Positions 21,042-34,028 of a stretch of 64,000 nucleotides of DNA are shown here, in pieces. The translations under genes were made by a program, and so were the position numbers. The notes beneath the pieces were generated by a model that had not been told where the DNA came from, searched no databases, and saw only the letters and a program-made list of their open reading frames with translations. Position 1 is the first letter of the stretch, and every line of letters starts with the position of its first letter. The DNA is from Topomyia yanbarensis (Eukaryota; Arthropoda; Insecta; Diptera; Culicidae): NCBI RefSeq assembly GCF_030247195.1, contig NC_080670.1, forward strand, positions 44,592,194-44,656,193, given 5' to 3'.

Positions 21042-21720
21042 AAATCGATAAGTGACATCATTTCGAAACTCAAGATAGCGACTTCCAATTGAGCAAAACT
21101 TTTTATCATCTTAACAATATGGGTATTTTTGGAACGGGCGTGAAGACATATTGCGAAAATTGATGAAGTTTGAGATCCAAATTGGCGACTTCCGGTTGAG
21201 CAAATCTTTTCAAAACCGCAACAATATTAATATTTTTGGAACGGGCATTACAAGTAGACGACGGAAATCGAGGAGAGACGTTATTTCAAAATCCAAGATG
21301 GTAATTTGCTGTTGAGCCAAACATTATAAAACCTTTACAATTTGGGAATCTTTGGAACTGGCGTGACAGATAGATGGCGGAAATCGATGAGGGACGTTAT
21401 TTCCAAATTCAAGATGGCGACTTCCAGTTGTGCAAAAAAAAATAAAATCTTAGTAATATGAATATTTTTGGAACTGGAGTGACAAGTAGATTGCGGCAAT
21501 CGATGAGTGACGTCAGTTTGAAAATCAAAATGGCTACTTCCAGTTGAACAAACTTTTCCAAAACCCGAACAATATAGGTATTTTTGGAACTGGCGTGACA
21601 ATTAGATGGTGGAAATCGACGATTGACGTCATTTTAGAATCCAAGATGGCGACTTCCGGTTGTGCAAATTTGCTATAACACTTACAATAAGGGTATTTTT
21701 GGAACAGGTTTGCCGCAATT
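21042..21720 (+). repeat. Tandem satellite, about 115-bp unit, six copies
   Basis: The marker AAGATGGCGACTTCCGGTTG (variable) recurs near 21074, 21181, 21297, 21413, 21529 and 21644, spaced 107-116 bp. Each unit also has TATGGGTATTTTTGGAAC, GGCGTGACAAGTAGATG and GAAATCGATGAGTGACGTCA. Copies are diverged, as in an old array. The same satellite lies in reverse orientation at 22628-23450. Confidence 0.88.
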
Positions 21721-22316
21721 GAAAGTCGCCATCTTAACCCTCAAAAGCTACAATGAGTCGATTTTTTCAATGTAGTAAAGTGTTGAAATCTGCTAGCTGG
21801 CAGCACCGTGCAGAGTGGATAAAAGCTAGTTGGTGTAAGTGCTATAGTTGTGCTTTAGAACTTTGGATACGTAGCCTGAGTGCAATCCACAATCAATATT
21901 TTGTTTGGGTCGTTTTTGACCCATTATAGTGGCAGTGTTCAAAATCGGTATTTATTTTTCTTTTGTTTTTCTAAGTGAATATATAACATTTATTTAAGTC
22001 AAACATTGAACTACAATGTAAAAAAAAATATTAAAATTGATTAATTTAAACTGGAGATGTTTGACTTTGAATTTTACGCCGGGTCGAAAATGACTCATTA
22101 TAGCGGCAATGAAAAATTTTGAGGTTATAGCGTTAAATTTTCAAGCTGTGTCATATATTGACTTGCGGATTTCGGAATCTACTCGGCTAGTTTAAAAATA
22201 CCCGTATTGTTAGAGCCATAGAAAATTTAGCTTTAGCGCAGATGGTGTCATTTAAGATGGTAAGATGGCATCGAAAATCGCTATCTGACATTATTTCTTG
22301 CAATAATTTTGCTCAA
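21721..22316. other. Spacer between inverted satellite arrays
   Basis: No gene was found. Two short phrases, TTTTGACCCATTATAGTGGCAGTG (about 21912) and ATGACTCATTATAGCGGCAATG (about 22089), form a diverged direct repeat within this spacer. The last part is the flank of the MITE at 22317. Confidence 0.5.
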
Positions 22317-22625
22317 TGGATCATCCATAAATGACGTAGCATTATATGGGGGAGGGGGAGTTTTGCATCTTGTGATGATGTGTGACGACGTGGGGGGGGG
22401 GGGGTAGGGGTCATGTCAGGCTACGTAGCTTTTTTAAAGGGGAATAACTAACATCAATTTTTATTTTTTTTTAACAATTTAACGTGGACAGGGGGGGGGA
22501 GGCGAGTTACCGTCAAGCTACGTAATTACCAGGGGGTATTTAGAGGTTTTCGACGAAATGCTACGATGGGGGAGGGGGGTGTTAAAAGTTACTCAAAAAA
22601 TTCTACGTCATTTATGGATGGTCCC
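22317..22625. mobile_element. MITE with ATCCATAAATGACGTAG ends
   Basis: Both ends contain ATCCATAAATGACGTAG in inverted orientation, preceded by TGGATC on the left and GGGACC on the right. CAA at 22314-22316 and 22626-22628 may be a 3-bp duplication. The interior has G runs of 8-13 and repeated CTACGTAG-like motifs. It is related in style to the MITE at 19130. Confidence 0.78.
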
Positions 22626-22627
22626 CA

Positions 22628-23450
22628 ACCGGAAGTCGCCTTTTCATACATCAAAATGTATTCAATGCATCGATTTCTGTTACTTACTCGTTAACTTTCT
22701 TCCGAATATCTCCATTTTGTTTGTTTTATAGAGAATTGCCGATCCGATTTTATGAGCCCCCAATTTTGTCTACCCCCGATGAACTCTGGCAAACAAACTA
22801 AGTACCGAGTACATAGATGCTTTCTTGAGTATATTTTTCTTACCTTAAAGATTAAAACAATATAAACATAACTATTCTTAAACTTTGCAATGGAAATTTA
22901 TGATTATTATTCAAAAGGGTCTAAAGACTATAGGAACCGGAAGCCGCTATCTTGAATTTCAAACATCGATTTTCGTCATCGTCGTCCTCTTCTCGTCATT
23001 TCCATTCCCATATTGTTGAGGTTATAGAACGTTTTCTAAACCGGAAGTCGTCATCTTGAATTTCAAAATGGCCTAAAACATCGATTTCCGTCATCTTCTC
23101 GTCAATTCCATTCTGAAAATACCCATGTTGTTGAGTTTTTAGGAAACCGGCAGTTTCGGATTTCAAAACGGCCTAAAACATCGATTTCCGGCATCCAATC
23201 GTCAATCCCATTCCAAAAATACCCATATAGTTGAATTTATAGTCACCATCTTGGATTTCGATCGATTTAAACATCGATTTCCGTCATCTACTAGTCAATC
23301 CAATTCCCGAAAAACCCATATTGTTGAGGTTATAAAAAGTTTTCTAAACGGGAAATCGCCATCTTGGATTTCAAAATGGTCTAAAACATCGGTTTCCATC
23401 ATCTACTCGTCACCCAACTTCGAAAACACTCAACTTTTATTGGCAACAGT
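22628..23450 (-). repeat. Same satellite in inverted orientation
   Basis: AACCGGAAGTCGCCATCTTG-type markers recur near 22627, 22937, 23039, 23145, 23241 and 23346, mostly 96-106 bp apart, each followed by AAAACATCGATTTCCGTCATC and CGTCAATTCCATTC. This is the complement of the unit at 21042-21720. The part 22700-22920 is poorly conserved. Confidence 0.83.
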
Positions 23451-24271
23451 CAGGTAAGAATATTTTAAATTGTGCAAAACTTCACACTGTACTGTTCGTA
23501 TAAATAACGCAACTAGTATTTTTTGCGCCATATATAACCTCAATCTTGCAAAGGAAGCCAAATTTTCGCTAGAATTTTGGGAATCAAAAATACAGTTGCT
23601 TTATGTGATGCTACGAGTATAACTAAATGAGAAATTATTTATCTCTCTACTAGGTGAATAGGTGAAAATACATACATGAACTCTAGGAAAAAAATTACTA
23701 TGAGGTCAACTCGCACATTATTTTGTCTTTGAAGAAAACTTACATATTAATTTTTGAGAAATAATTCGCAAAATGTTTTCAGAATCGAATTCCTTGATTC
23801 CCATAGACATGTTTCCATATCCCTATATTCAAAATCGGTTTTGTTTAGCTCCTAAACATCAGTAAAGTAATACTCTGTATGTGACGATCTCATTTTTAGT
23901 TAGTGGAAATTGGTAAGCGAGGAATAAAAATACAAAATGTTTAATATCTCCGCCGATCGTGATCGGATTTTGACAATCAATAGCTCGTTCGAAAGGTATT
24001 TTCATAAGATTTCCTTTTCTATCTAGTTTGCGTGATATAATTACTTGGCTCGAAAGTTATTTGCCTTTTATTTGAAACTAATGTTATTAAAATTGGTTCA
24101 GCCATTGCTGAGCAGGGGCGGCGAAACACTTTACGCCCGAGTGGGTAGAAAGCATAGGGTGAGGGTTCATTAGTAAGGATTGTTTCCTTTTTCGGCATGC
24201 ACACGCTTACATTACATTCACATTAAATCACGTTCGTTTATGCAAATGAAATTGTGGTACATCGATGTTTT
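23451..24271. other. Unannotated, contains an old repeat broken by a SINE
   Basis: No gene. From about 23935 (AATATCTCCGCCGATCGTGA) to about 24820 the DNA looks like one old interspersed repeat, with the SINE at 24272-24440 inserted into it. The type of the older repeat is not known to me. Confidence 0.4.
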
Positions 24272-24440
24272 TTTTTTATTTCGATTATAGAGGTTTTAAC
24301 CATAAGGTCATTCGCCTCTTCGGGTTAGAAAAATCTCTTATGAGAAATTTCTAACCCTATGTGCGGGGTCGGGACTCGAACCCAGGTGTGCTGCGTACAA
24401 GGCAATCGATTTACCAACTACGCTACGCCCACCCCCTACT
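24272..24440 (-). mobile_element. Feilai-like SINE, full length
   Basis: The direct repeat TCGATGTTTT at 24262-24271 and 24441-24450 is its target duplication. On the minus strand: GGGCGTAGCGTAGTTGGTAA (A-box), GGTTCGAGTCCCGACCCC (B-box), TAGGGTTAGAAATTTCTCAT, GAGGCGAATGACCTTATGGT and a TTATTTCGATTATAG-type 3' end followed by a short A tail. This is the best preserved SINE of its family in the window. Confidence 0.92.
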
Positions 24441-24823
24441 TCGATGTTTTCAAATGTTTGTAGTGCGAGATACATGCGTTGCGCATATAAATTTTTTGAA
24501 ATGATTCAAAATTTCGAGTGGGTAATTACCCACTCGGTTATTTTCGAGTGGGTAGTACTACCCATACTACCCACGCTTTCCGCTGGCCCTGTTGCTGCGA
24601 TAATTACATGACATTAGTGTACATACATACATACAGACATTGTCCCAATTTGTCGAGCTGAGTTGATGGGTATATGAGACTCGGCCCTCCGGGCCTCGGA
24701 TAAAGTTTTCAAAGTTTGAGCGAATCCTACGCTCAAAAAAAAAGTAAGCGTTATGCCTATTTATTTTACACATAGATTTTTGCAATTGGCGGAGGCAAAT
24801 AGAAACTATTTGCTGGCACATAA
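24441..24823. other. Old interspersed repeat with GGCCCTCCGGGCC
   Basis: Contains a CATACATACATACAGACA tract, TTGTCCCAATTTGTCGAGCT and the palindrome GGCCCTCCGGGCC at about 24684. No gene. Probably the continuation of the repeat that starts near 23935. Confidence 0.45.
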
Positions 24824-25228
24824 GGGCATATTCAGGAGCGTTTCATTTTGTCTAGGAGTTTCAAAGTAGAACTGGAACTGAAACATTCACATCCCCAGTA
24901 GAGCGTTTTACTTCATAATTTCGAACAGTTTTGTTTTAAAATTTAAAACTGTTATACGACACCGCTCTTCTTGTTGCTGATTTTAAAACACGTTTAGAAC
25001 TTTGTTTTAAATACATGCAAAGTTTTCAGCACAGAAACTTAGACCCGATAGACTGGGGAAAAATCAATTTGAATGCAGTAACGCTGAAGGCATGGCGAGA
25101 CATGAATTTTAAACTCAATAGAACGTCGTCTGCTGGGGACAGCATGTTCTAGATTTAAAATTTTCAGTTTTATATTATAGAGCTGTCAAAATTATGAATC
25201 TAGAACTGAAACACTCCTGAACATGCTC
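24824..25228. mobile_element. MITE with GRGCATRTTCAGGAG ends, TAA duplication
   Basis: Left GGGCATATTCAGGAGCGTTT and inverted right GAGCATGTTCAGGAGTGTTT agree at most positions. TAA at 24821-24823 and 25229-25231 fits a 3-bp Harbinger-type duplication. Inside are AAAACTG/CAGTTTT inverted motifs and a longer GTTTTAAAATTTAAAAC palindrome near 24942. No coding sequence. Confidence 0.85.
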
Positions 25229-28200
25229 TAAACCTAATGCGTGTATTTACGAGACATATTAATCTTACATTCATATTTCATAACTATAAGGCACTTAAAA
25301 CCTGATTCTATAACAATACGCACATATAACTTATGTGTGCGCATACATAGTTTATACAGTTGACACATAGAAGGTATGTGTGCGCGTGATAACATTAGCA
25401 TTTCTTCTTCATATGGACTTTAAGTGGTTTGAAGCAAATAGAATTAACGTTTGGTTTTTTTTCAGTGTATATTTCTTTTGTAAGAAATGTAATAACTTAA
25501 AGTAAAATAAATCTATATTGAATACAAGTGGCTCAGATTTTAAAAACAGCCTCTAGTATTTTCGAAAATTTTCCTCTGTCAGAAAAAGTTTCGTCATGTT
25601 TCTGTCAGTCATTGGTTAATTCACATCTGCGCATATCCTGTCGGGCCTTATACAAACTAGATGAAAGCGATTTTCTGGTAAAGCTCTGACCGAAGCCAAG
25701 TAATACGCGAGAATGGAAAATTCCAATTAAAATCTTAAGCCGTCACAACCTACATTTATGTTAATCCGAACTAACATTTTGGTTTGAACAGATTGGGAAG
25801 ACTAGCGTCTAACAATCTCAATATTGGTTGGAAGAATAATTATAATTAAAATTATGGTTAAAAGCAAGCAATTTTTAGTCAAACAGCTTTAATCTTTAAA
25901 CAATATGATTATATGAGATGAAATCAAATAAAGAAATCGTTTAGGGTAACTTTAATATTTGGGTTATTTAAGTAAATTCAACATTGAACGTCAACCACAT
26001 ATTTAGTTGTTTCAAAATCGACTTATTGAGCTCCATGCATATTTTAAGAGATTGACAAATGTTAAGAGATTAATATATTTCACTACCCACATTAATATAA
26101 CAGCAAGTTCATGTTATTTATTACATTCCTTATAGGTGAACTTGAAGAATAGATGTGTTGAGTTGAATTAGTGAGTTCCTACCATATCTATTTTTCCGCT
26201 ATTCATCAGGGGATAATTTAGTGTAAAAACAGCTCACTCAAAAAATCATCAAAATTACGCACGCTTCGCATGACGAATTTTGCAAAGCTTCAACCTCCAT
26301 TACAATTCTGTCAACGTGGAAAATTGATTGAATTAGGAATTTTCTCCCATGACGCGCCTTTCACTAACCATGATGGACATGGACTTGAAATGAACTCGAG
26401 AGACTGCTTCCAATGACTATGCCATACCTATCGTGTTTTCCATTGCATTCTGTTGAGGGAGCAACCAGTACTATATCGATGTTGGTGCAGAAGTGAGACG
26501 GTCTTCTGTATAGGAGTGTGCTAAACCAATTTGTATTGTTTCGTTCATGGAATTGAAAAACAAATTAACAGCATCGTTTTACTAAGCCATTTAATACTTA
26601 AACAAAATGTCTCTTTCTATTTTTTTTTTTAGTTTCAACAGTTTGAAATTATTTAAACCTTCACCTTACAAGAGCAACATGGAACACTTTTTGTCTCGTT
26701 TGTCTGATCCAGCGTAATATTTGCCAACAGATTGCATGACAGAACTACAGCGCCATATGCAAACACAACCGTCATATGACGACATGTATTGCTCTCTAAC
26801 TTCAGTGGCAAATTTGTATTCATTGGTACGACAGATGTTGCATGGAGTCACACAGAGATGCGTTTATACTTGGGAAGTCAATTTCAATAACATATTTGCC
26901 AGTAGAATCTACATAATAGACTGCAAGTGAATCTACTGCACAGTGTAAAAGATGTTGCAAGACAGAGTCAAGCAGAACTTCATTATTAACCCATTTACAA
27001 TTCATGTGCATACGTATGTACATATACAGATCGATAAGAGGAAGTTTCAACAGATGAGAAATGATTATTCATATCGGGGTCGGTTACAGATGTTGTGAAT
27101 TTTATTTTTGAGTTTCAAAATTCTGCTCATGTCTTATTCTTCGACAAAAAGGTGGAACCGTTCAAATTATGATAGATTTATGAAAAACATTCTACACCAT
27201 ACGTTTTTGAGTTTATCAAATTCCCTAGGGACAAAATATGTATATCTATAGAGGAATGTTGTCAGGGTTGGATCACGGCCATTTCCTTGTACATGGCACG
27301 TGTTACGTTTGTGTTACAATGTGCAAGTATGAAGTGTTATTGTTATTGTACCAATCTTTATAGAAAGTTGATAGTTGCGATCAGTGTGCAAATAAACTCC
27401 CAGTTACAAACAATGCGACTAGGCAGATACAAATGTTCGCCAGCAAGCAGCAAAATTTTTTGAAAAAAGCTGTACGAAACAATTGAAAACATGCTGGCTT
27501 GAATGTGTTCGCATCACCCCAGACCGTGTAGCAGATTGCTGCACCAATCCTACTTCGTTGCGTCAACGGCGAAAACTTGCTTACTGCTTACATATGTGCA
27601 GAAATATGTATAGCTATTTAAAGCTCATCATTGATTCAGCTCGAATTCCTGTCGCAAGCTCATCGCTCTGTTTCCAATAGATGATAGCACAATACGAGAA
27701 ACGATCTATGCTATGATTTTATCTTTATTTTTATTGTTCCAATATCCAAGATTCTATCTACTGATACGAGTCGAGTATAAAGAAGATATTCTCCATGCGG
27801 GAAACGTAACGAGACAAAATGCGAGCAGCTGAAATCTCGGCCTTGCATTTCGTGCGATATATCTAAATCATTTGAGAACAACCATTCTTAAAGGTCCGGG
27901 CAAAAGAAGTAGGTTCTATTTTGGGTTCAATTTGATACAGAAAATATAGTTATGATAGTTAAAAATAGTGAAATAGTTGAAATGAAGGTACTTTAATTTC
28001 CATTTAGCATAATCTTTTTTTAAAATGCATCCAATGCATTTATTTTTTTCAGAAATGACTACTCATTTCTGAAAAACCTAGCTTCTCAAATATTCGTAAA
28101 AATAGGTGAGGCTGTAGTGAGAATGATTTAGTACCGGCATCGGATGAAAATAGTTCACTTCGATATGATATTGAACTGTGAAACAAATTTACTCATTTTT

Positions 28201-28237
28201 GAGTAAAAGAGTCTTTGTTGTAATGAGTAACCGAGTA
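25229..28237. other. No supported gene
   Basis: A 3-kb AT-rich stretch in which I recognise no exon, RNA gene, terminal inverted repeats or retrotransposon motifs. Short open frames at 26666-27680 lie on both strands and look like chance. A (TATGTG)-rich patch lies at 25320-25390. Confidence 0.5.
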
Positions 28238-28496
28238 CAGTCGTGATTCGCTGGTTGGACACTTTTTAACTGAACCGCTCTTTAGTAGGACTTCCGCTAG
28301 TTGGACCATTGTCCAACTAAAAGCATATGGACGCCAAAAACATCTCAAATTTACTTTTACAATCAATCTGACAATATTTAGAGATATGAACACATGCATT
28401 TCCCCTGCCAGTTTTTGACATTTGTCAGTCGGTCCAACTAGCGAATCAAATTCGATAGTTGGACAAGGTTGTGGCCTAACCAGCGAATCACGACTG
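28238..28496. mobile_element. Pogo/Tigger-like MITE, TA duplication
   Basis: TA at 28236-28237 and 28497-28498 flanks inverted ends CAGTCGTGATTCGCTGGTT. Inside, GCTAGTTGGACC (about 28298) and GGTCCAACTAGCGAATC (about 28433) repeat the terminal motif, as expected for subterminal transposase-binding sites. CAGT termini with TA targets are usual for the pogo/Tigger branch of Tc1/mariner. It is 259 bp and non-coding. Confidence 0.92.
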
Positions 28497-29657
28497 TATA
28501 AGCGTGTATACTGCAACAATCTATTCATAAGTTTCCCACCATAAACATATTCAATGCAGGGCATCAAAACTGAAATTTTTACTGCACAGTAATTTTACAA
28601 TAGTTTACAGTGAATTCTAACGTTACGCTACAATTCAAAAAATAAACTTTAATCCTTTCATGCACAACTTTTTTCTAGTGCATGTAGGGTTTCAAAACTA
28701 TTTTTCCTTGAAAACGGTGGGGTCAAGAAACACGAAAAGCCTATTTTCATAAGGTTAGGTGCTTCCACGGCAGTGCTAGAAACTAGTCAATTTTTACCTT
28801 CTAATGCTTAACACAATTCTCCTAGAATAATTACAATAGTCCAATTACGTGGAAAACGTAGCCTACGACAATCTAAATTGATAAGTTTTATCAGTTTTCA
28901 ATAATATTGCACCATAACGAAGATATTTGAAAAAATCATTTTCCGTCGTCAACGTAAACTGTCCCTGGCAGCACTGCTCCATCGGAGTCCAATCAGACTA
29001 ATTGAAATAACTTCAGTTCTAGAGCTGATCCTTGTAACTGTTAATACTCAAATTAAAGGCAATAATCACATTAATGGGCCTTACTTGTTTTTGTGAGCAA
29101 ATCTCGCCTCAATCAAAAGTTATGGCTGTTTAAAGACGTTGTTGTCCACAAACAATATGGGCATGAATGGGTTAATGTTTATGCAGCACCTTTCAGGGGT
29201 GTGGCAATGTATCAACCTAAAAATTGGTTTTTCCGTAATTTTTTTCTCAAAAGCAGGGGCATTTAATGTCAGCTTACGGTGGACCCCTATTATGGGCCCA
29301 TATTATTGGCTCGAATCAAAACTCGTAGAAATGTCAATTACCGATAGATTCATCCAGAGTATTGCACAACCGAACCCCATGTACGTACGCGGTGTTCGTA
29401 CACACAGGTTCTTGATACTAGTTTTCTCTTTCTCTCACCCATTATCACTGGCATTGACTCATTCTGTTTTGTGTGTGTCTTTCTTATGTACGCACACGAT
29501 GTACGTACACGATGTTTAAACCTAAGTTTGCACATCGTTCGCTTGAGTTCGGTGTTCGATGCGAACCTGTACACAAAGGCAAAGCATGTTTGAGGTTGAA
29601 CGCGTACACGAAATTTTGTACACGAGTGCAAACTTGTCGATGTTCATGGGAATACTG
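28497..29657. other. No supported gene
   Basis: AT-rich sequence. A patch at 29380-29640 contains repeated GTACGTACAC / ACGATGT motifs and could be the remains of an LTR or a simple-sequence-rich repeat. A 126-codon frame at 29139-29519 has no recognisable domain. Confidence 0.45.
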
Positions 29658-29738
29658 CTAATTAGTATTCCAGCTCCAGTGCTATAACCGATTTTAACTA
29701 GAATCGGTTTTGTGCACTGGAGCTGGAATACGAATTAG
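29658..29738. repeat. Strong hairpin, 25-bp arms
   Basis: Arms CTAATTAGTATTCCAGCTCC (continuing AGTGC) and its complement at 29714-29738 pair almost perfectly. A second nested stem AACCGATT/AATCGGTT lies in the 31-base loop. The structure is compact enough to be a folded RNA or a tiny foldback element; no transcription signal is seen. Confidence 0.85.
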
Positions 29739-30166
29739 AAGCAGCCAGTATTCCGGCTGAGCGTAACGGGAAAGTTTCCTAAAATTTAATCTGGAAAATA
29801 AAAAATTTCTGGCAACGCTCCAGCACCCCGTTAAACCTCAACGATTTCGCTACCTGGGAGCAAGTGTGACGCAATGGAATAGACTTTTCTACGACTCATG
29901 TACGTACACATCAAATGACACAAATACTGGAAAATAATAAACAAAGACGGCGAAAGCAAAACGGATTGTTTTCAACCACGAAACTGCATTAGGGTTCGTG
30001 AGACCGACCGACAAAAACTCAATGAACTTTGTTTACTTTCGACAAGTTTTGACTCGAGCCATCAACATCCCGCCGCTTACGGTTGTCATATTGTCAACAT
30101 AATTCAAAGCCGACCGCTAGAGGTGCTGCGTTAACATACATAAATTGTACATCCGGATTAATCCTA
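29739..30166. other. No recognisable feature
   Basis: No exon or repeat structure was recognised between the hairpin and the next MITE. GC content is slightly higher than in the surroundings. Confidence 0.5.
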
Positions 30167-30390
30167 ACAAAAGAGATTATAACTACTAGAGGGAGCAAAG
30201 CGCTACTGTCTCCATGTATTCACGGACTGAAACATGGGGTCTCGCTCTAGCATATTGTATCCCATTAGTTTGACAGGTGTAAACCCGGGCAATATGTGTC
30301 AAACTAATGGGCCTAGCATATGTAGGAGCGAGATGATAAATTTTCAGTGATAATAGCGACATGCGACCTCTAGTAGTTATAATCTCTTTT
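30167..30390. mobile_element. MITE with AAAAGAGATTATAACTACTA ends
   Basis: Inverted ends of about 25 bp (AAAAGAGATTATAACTACTA plus GAGG) are flanked by ATCCTA at 30161-30166 and 30391-30396, a probable 6-bp duplication. A nested inverted pair (CCCATTAGTTTGACA and TGTCAAACTAATGGG at about 30261 and 30296, plus GCTCTAGCATAT/ATATGTAGGAGC) gives a cruciform-like core. Non-coding. Confidence 0.82.
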
Positions 30391-33300
30391 ATCCTAGCAT
30401 ATAGCATTTCTATAGAGTTGTTGTTAAATGAGAAACGCTTGTGGGCGAAAGAAACAAAAAGTCGCAATATGGATATGGAGTTTAAAAAATATTCCCAGTT
30501 GACTTATTTGACTGCTAGGACAAGGACAGTTGCAATGTGTATAGACATTAGACATACGTATACGAAATACGAGACACACGCAGCGATTCTCCAACTGCTT
30601 TAACCTCATTTGGCAAAAATTACTTCCCATTTAACCTCACTAACACAACTGCACGTGGATTAGTCAATAGTTTATGAGAGATATGATCTTTGTTTTCACA
30701 AAAAAAGGATTGGATTTTTTAATTTTGGAGTTTAATTATTAAAAAATGGTCGTGAGCAGAGTTAAAAATATTCAAAGCTCTTTTTGACGACGACTGAAAA
30801 TGAGCCTGATGCGACTCGTGGTGAATGAAAAAAATATTCATTCGCTAAATCATGTTATTCATTCAGTTGAATATCGTACAATAATATTCACTTTACTAAT
30901 TATCTAGGCAAATGTTTTCAAATGCTGGTAAAGAATTTAACACAACTATTATCATCGTTGACTTTGATATGTTTGATTCGTTGCTGCACGTTCGCTTCGT
31001 GTTGTAATCGGAGACGAATGAAAATCTGCATCTCGATGAATAGGCGGTTTGTTCGTTTGACGTTTTCAGCGGCGTCACTGAATATTGAAAGTGAATGCGG
31101 CTGAATATGATAAATTTTCATTCAATGAATTTGAACATTTGTAAATCTGGTCGTGAGATAATAAATTTATTTATCGAATTCGACAAAAAAAATTTCCTTG
31201 CTGCAATAAAAAATGCCGTTCTTTTTTTCCTATTAATGTTGAATCAAAATTATTCAAATATTCCTTTTTTTAGGAATTAGAAGTGTATTATTGTTTCAAA
31301 AAAATATTTTTATGCTAACAATCTTGTCGTTTAAAACAAATAACATTAAACGATTAAATTGAAGAACACATATTTTTGATTTTAATATGCTAATTTCTTC
31401 TGTATGTATATTTGTCTGTGTCATATTAAATCATTGCATTGTATTAGCGATCAAACGTCGGTATAGCAGATTCACCCTTTGCCCAGAATGAAGCAATGTT
31501 TGTCAAACGTCGGTCTAATTTTACAAAAACTAGATGCACGTTTATTAAATGTTTAGCGAAATTTGCGTCTGTAGGAAGGGTGAAAACGTTTTGATGTTTA
31601 CTTTTGTTTCGTTCGGACTCGAGTGTACTCCCTTGTGAGGATAAATCGACAAAATGCTTGTTTACTCGAGATAAACAATAATGCAACAAAACAAAATGAA
31701 GCGAATTGTTAAATCCAAGCACGTGCAGGCGCACAGATGGCGCGATAGCATGTTTTTAAAGATTTCGTATGGAGTTATGTTTTTTCGCTGAATTTTTGTG
31801 CTCTTATTAAAATAACCAACTATAGAATTCGGTTCAGAATTATGCATTAAACTTATACTCAAAAACAAATCGTTTTTATACTCAAATGATTCTGAAACAC
31901 TAACACTAAACTTCTATTTTACCCACGTTTTATTTATTTCTTCGCGAAATAAATCATTTTACCTATGAATCTCAATAATCCAGAAACTGTTTCAAATCCA
32001 ATTTACTGAAACTCGATTTTTTGTTCTTTAGATTCTTTATTAAAATTGAATAAATTTTAACCCTTTAAGAGCACTCATACATACCAATTCGACTTTTTAC
32101 CAAATTATTTTACATTCAGAGGTACACCCATGATTTCCCAGAATACTGGAAAATTTTCGAACGTCCCAATAACTATATCGAAAGAACGAAATACTGTTGC
32201 AATACATAGTAATCCGGTCAATTACATAGCTAAGATTAACTTTACTAGACAATACTCCCACGGCTAGCTGTTTGAAGTTTAAGTAGCCATTGTTTAGAAA
32301 ACATAGAATATTCTCGGTAGCCGGCTACCCAAAGTTTGAAAAAAAAATCTCAATCTTTCTTTTTGGAGTGATCGGGTACTCAAAGACTAACTAAACAACT
32401 AACTAATAAACTGTGCTTAGCAGGTCGCATCGCTCGTTTGGGGCGAATCCTAGACCTTATACCCTTCTTACATCACCAACTCCGCAACACCTACGGAAAA
32501 GTCTGATGATCCGCCTTCCGTCAAGTAGGTGAAACATCTTTACTTCCCGTCTTCCACGTCCTTTATCCTTTCCCGTGAATGGTGAATATGGAGGCGGCCA
32601 CCAATGGTGGCCATCATGCTGTTGAGGAGTTAATGTGGGTTCGGATTGGTATGAATTCCTACTAACCATTGCCTGAGCACCTTTTATTAGATAATCAGCT
32701 GTCAATAGCCCCCAACTACCTGGATAAAAAGCTGCCTTGAAATCTGAGTAGTAGAGATGCTCGAGTTCCATTTTGTTCGAACCCGAACCTAAGAATTCGA
32801 AAGTTGGAAAGCCTGCAACCAATCCAAACCAGAGTTTATAAACATCGAAACACTTCTAAGCAATAAATTTAAAATTCGAATTGATCCCAAGAATATAAAA
32901 TTCAGAAAACCCGAACCCAGTAACTATTAATTTGGAAAACCCGAACACTACATTTTTTTAAAGTGTCATTTATCCCATAAGAAAAGCATTGCTATGAATC
33001 ACGCGCCGAATAACAAATCTTGCTGCGAAATCGTCGCGTCTCTTTTTGAAAAACACGGCCAATACACAACCACAAGATAGATTGCCGCAGTAAGTCTATA
33101 CTGTTTCCATCCTATAGAATCAAAATTCTTCAGAGTCTTCACCCGTCAATATATTAATCAAAGAACTGATTTTGCTTTCCATATTGCTGCTTTTGTGGGG
33201 TCGCTTTTCAAGGTATTTTAGTGGACAAAAGAGCTATCTCCGCGAAAAATAGAAAGTAGGAACTAATGCATTTCCAACCATATTAAATGTCCGAGCAGGG

Positions 33301-33886
33301 TGTGGGTAAAACCCTAAGCCAACCCAAATATATAAATTCAAAACGATCCGCTTATATGGCATTCATCGCAAATCTCGACAATCGATTCACATTGAATATT
33401 TTAGAGCACCACACAGAAATTCGTGATGACATCCGAAATAGCTAAACAGCGGCAGCTACCAAACGGCAATATCGCCAGTAAGGCCATCCTTTCACCACCG
33501 TTCGTTGGTTGTCCCCTCCCTGAAGGATACGCAAACAATAGCAAGCTTGATTGTTATCACCTGTTATTCTGTCAACAAAATCCCGCATCCGGCATTCCGG
33601 TCACCAGTGAAAGCCCACCGCACCCGTGCGGAATGCATTGGAAAATGTTCGATAAAATATGCGAACATATATGCGTGTTACAGAGGGACCATTCTTTCCT
33701 TCCGCCCCCCCCCCACCAAACAACACATGCTATGGTGCTAGAAGTTCATTACAGAATCAGTAAAGGGTGAGTCAATCATTATTGCGACACTTTCAAACTT
33801 GTGTAACTTTTTTCGTACCAAGTTAACCAAATTTGAAGCCAGTTTCTCTTTAGAGTGCATTGCTTACCTCCGCTCAATTGTGCAAT
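30391..33886. other. No supported gene; a few unexplained open frames
   Basis: Mostly AT-rich DNA. Less biased stretches occur at 32457-32822 (a 121-codon minus-strand frame) and 33423-33770 (a 115-codon plus-strand frame, with 78 codons open in a second frame); neither contains a domain I recognise. GGGTGAGTCAATCATTATTG at about 33765 may be the left end of the Tc1/mariner copy 2, but no matching right end was found. Confidence 0.45.
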
Positions 33887-34028
33887 TGTCAGTGAGATTC
33901 CGGTAGAGATGGAAGAAAATCAGCAAACCGCTCGCGCAGGGATTTTGTTCACCCACTTTCGAAAACCTGAATTTTCGAAAAATTGAATTGCATACCGTCT
34001 AGGAAAAACTGATGAAACTGATAAACAT

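Noticed and set aside
28193..28567. 124-codon frame on the minus strand
   Set aside because: It runs across the pogo-like MITE and both flanks, so it is a chance frame through inserted DNA.
29139..29519. 126-codon frame as a gene
   Set aside because: No domain, composition like the surrounding AT-rich DNA, and it ends in a simple-sequence patch.
33423..33770. 115-codon plus-strand frame as an exon
   Set aside because: Composition is somewhat gene-like, but no domain, splice site pairing or homologue was recognised; a second frame is also open over part of it.
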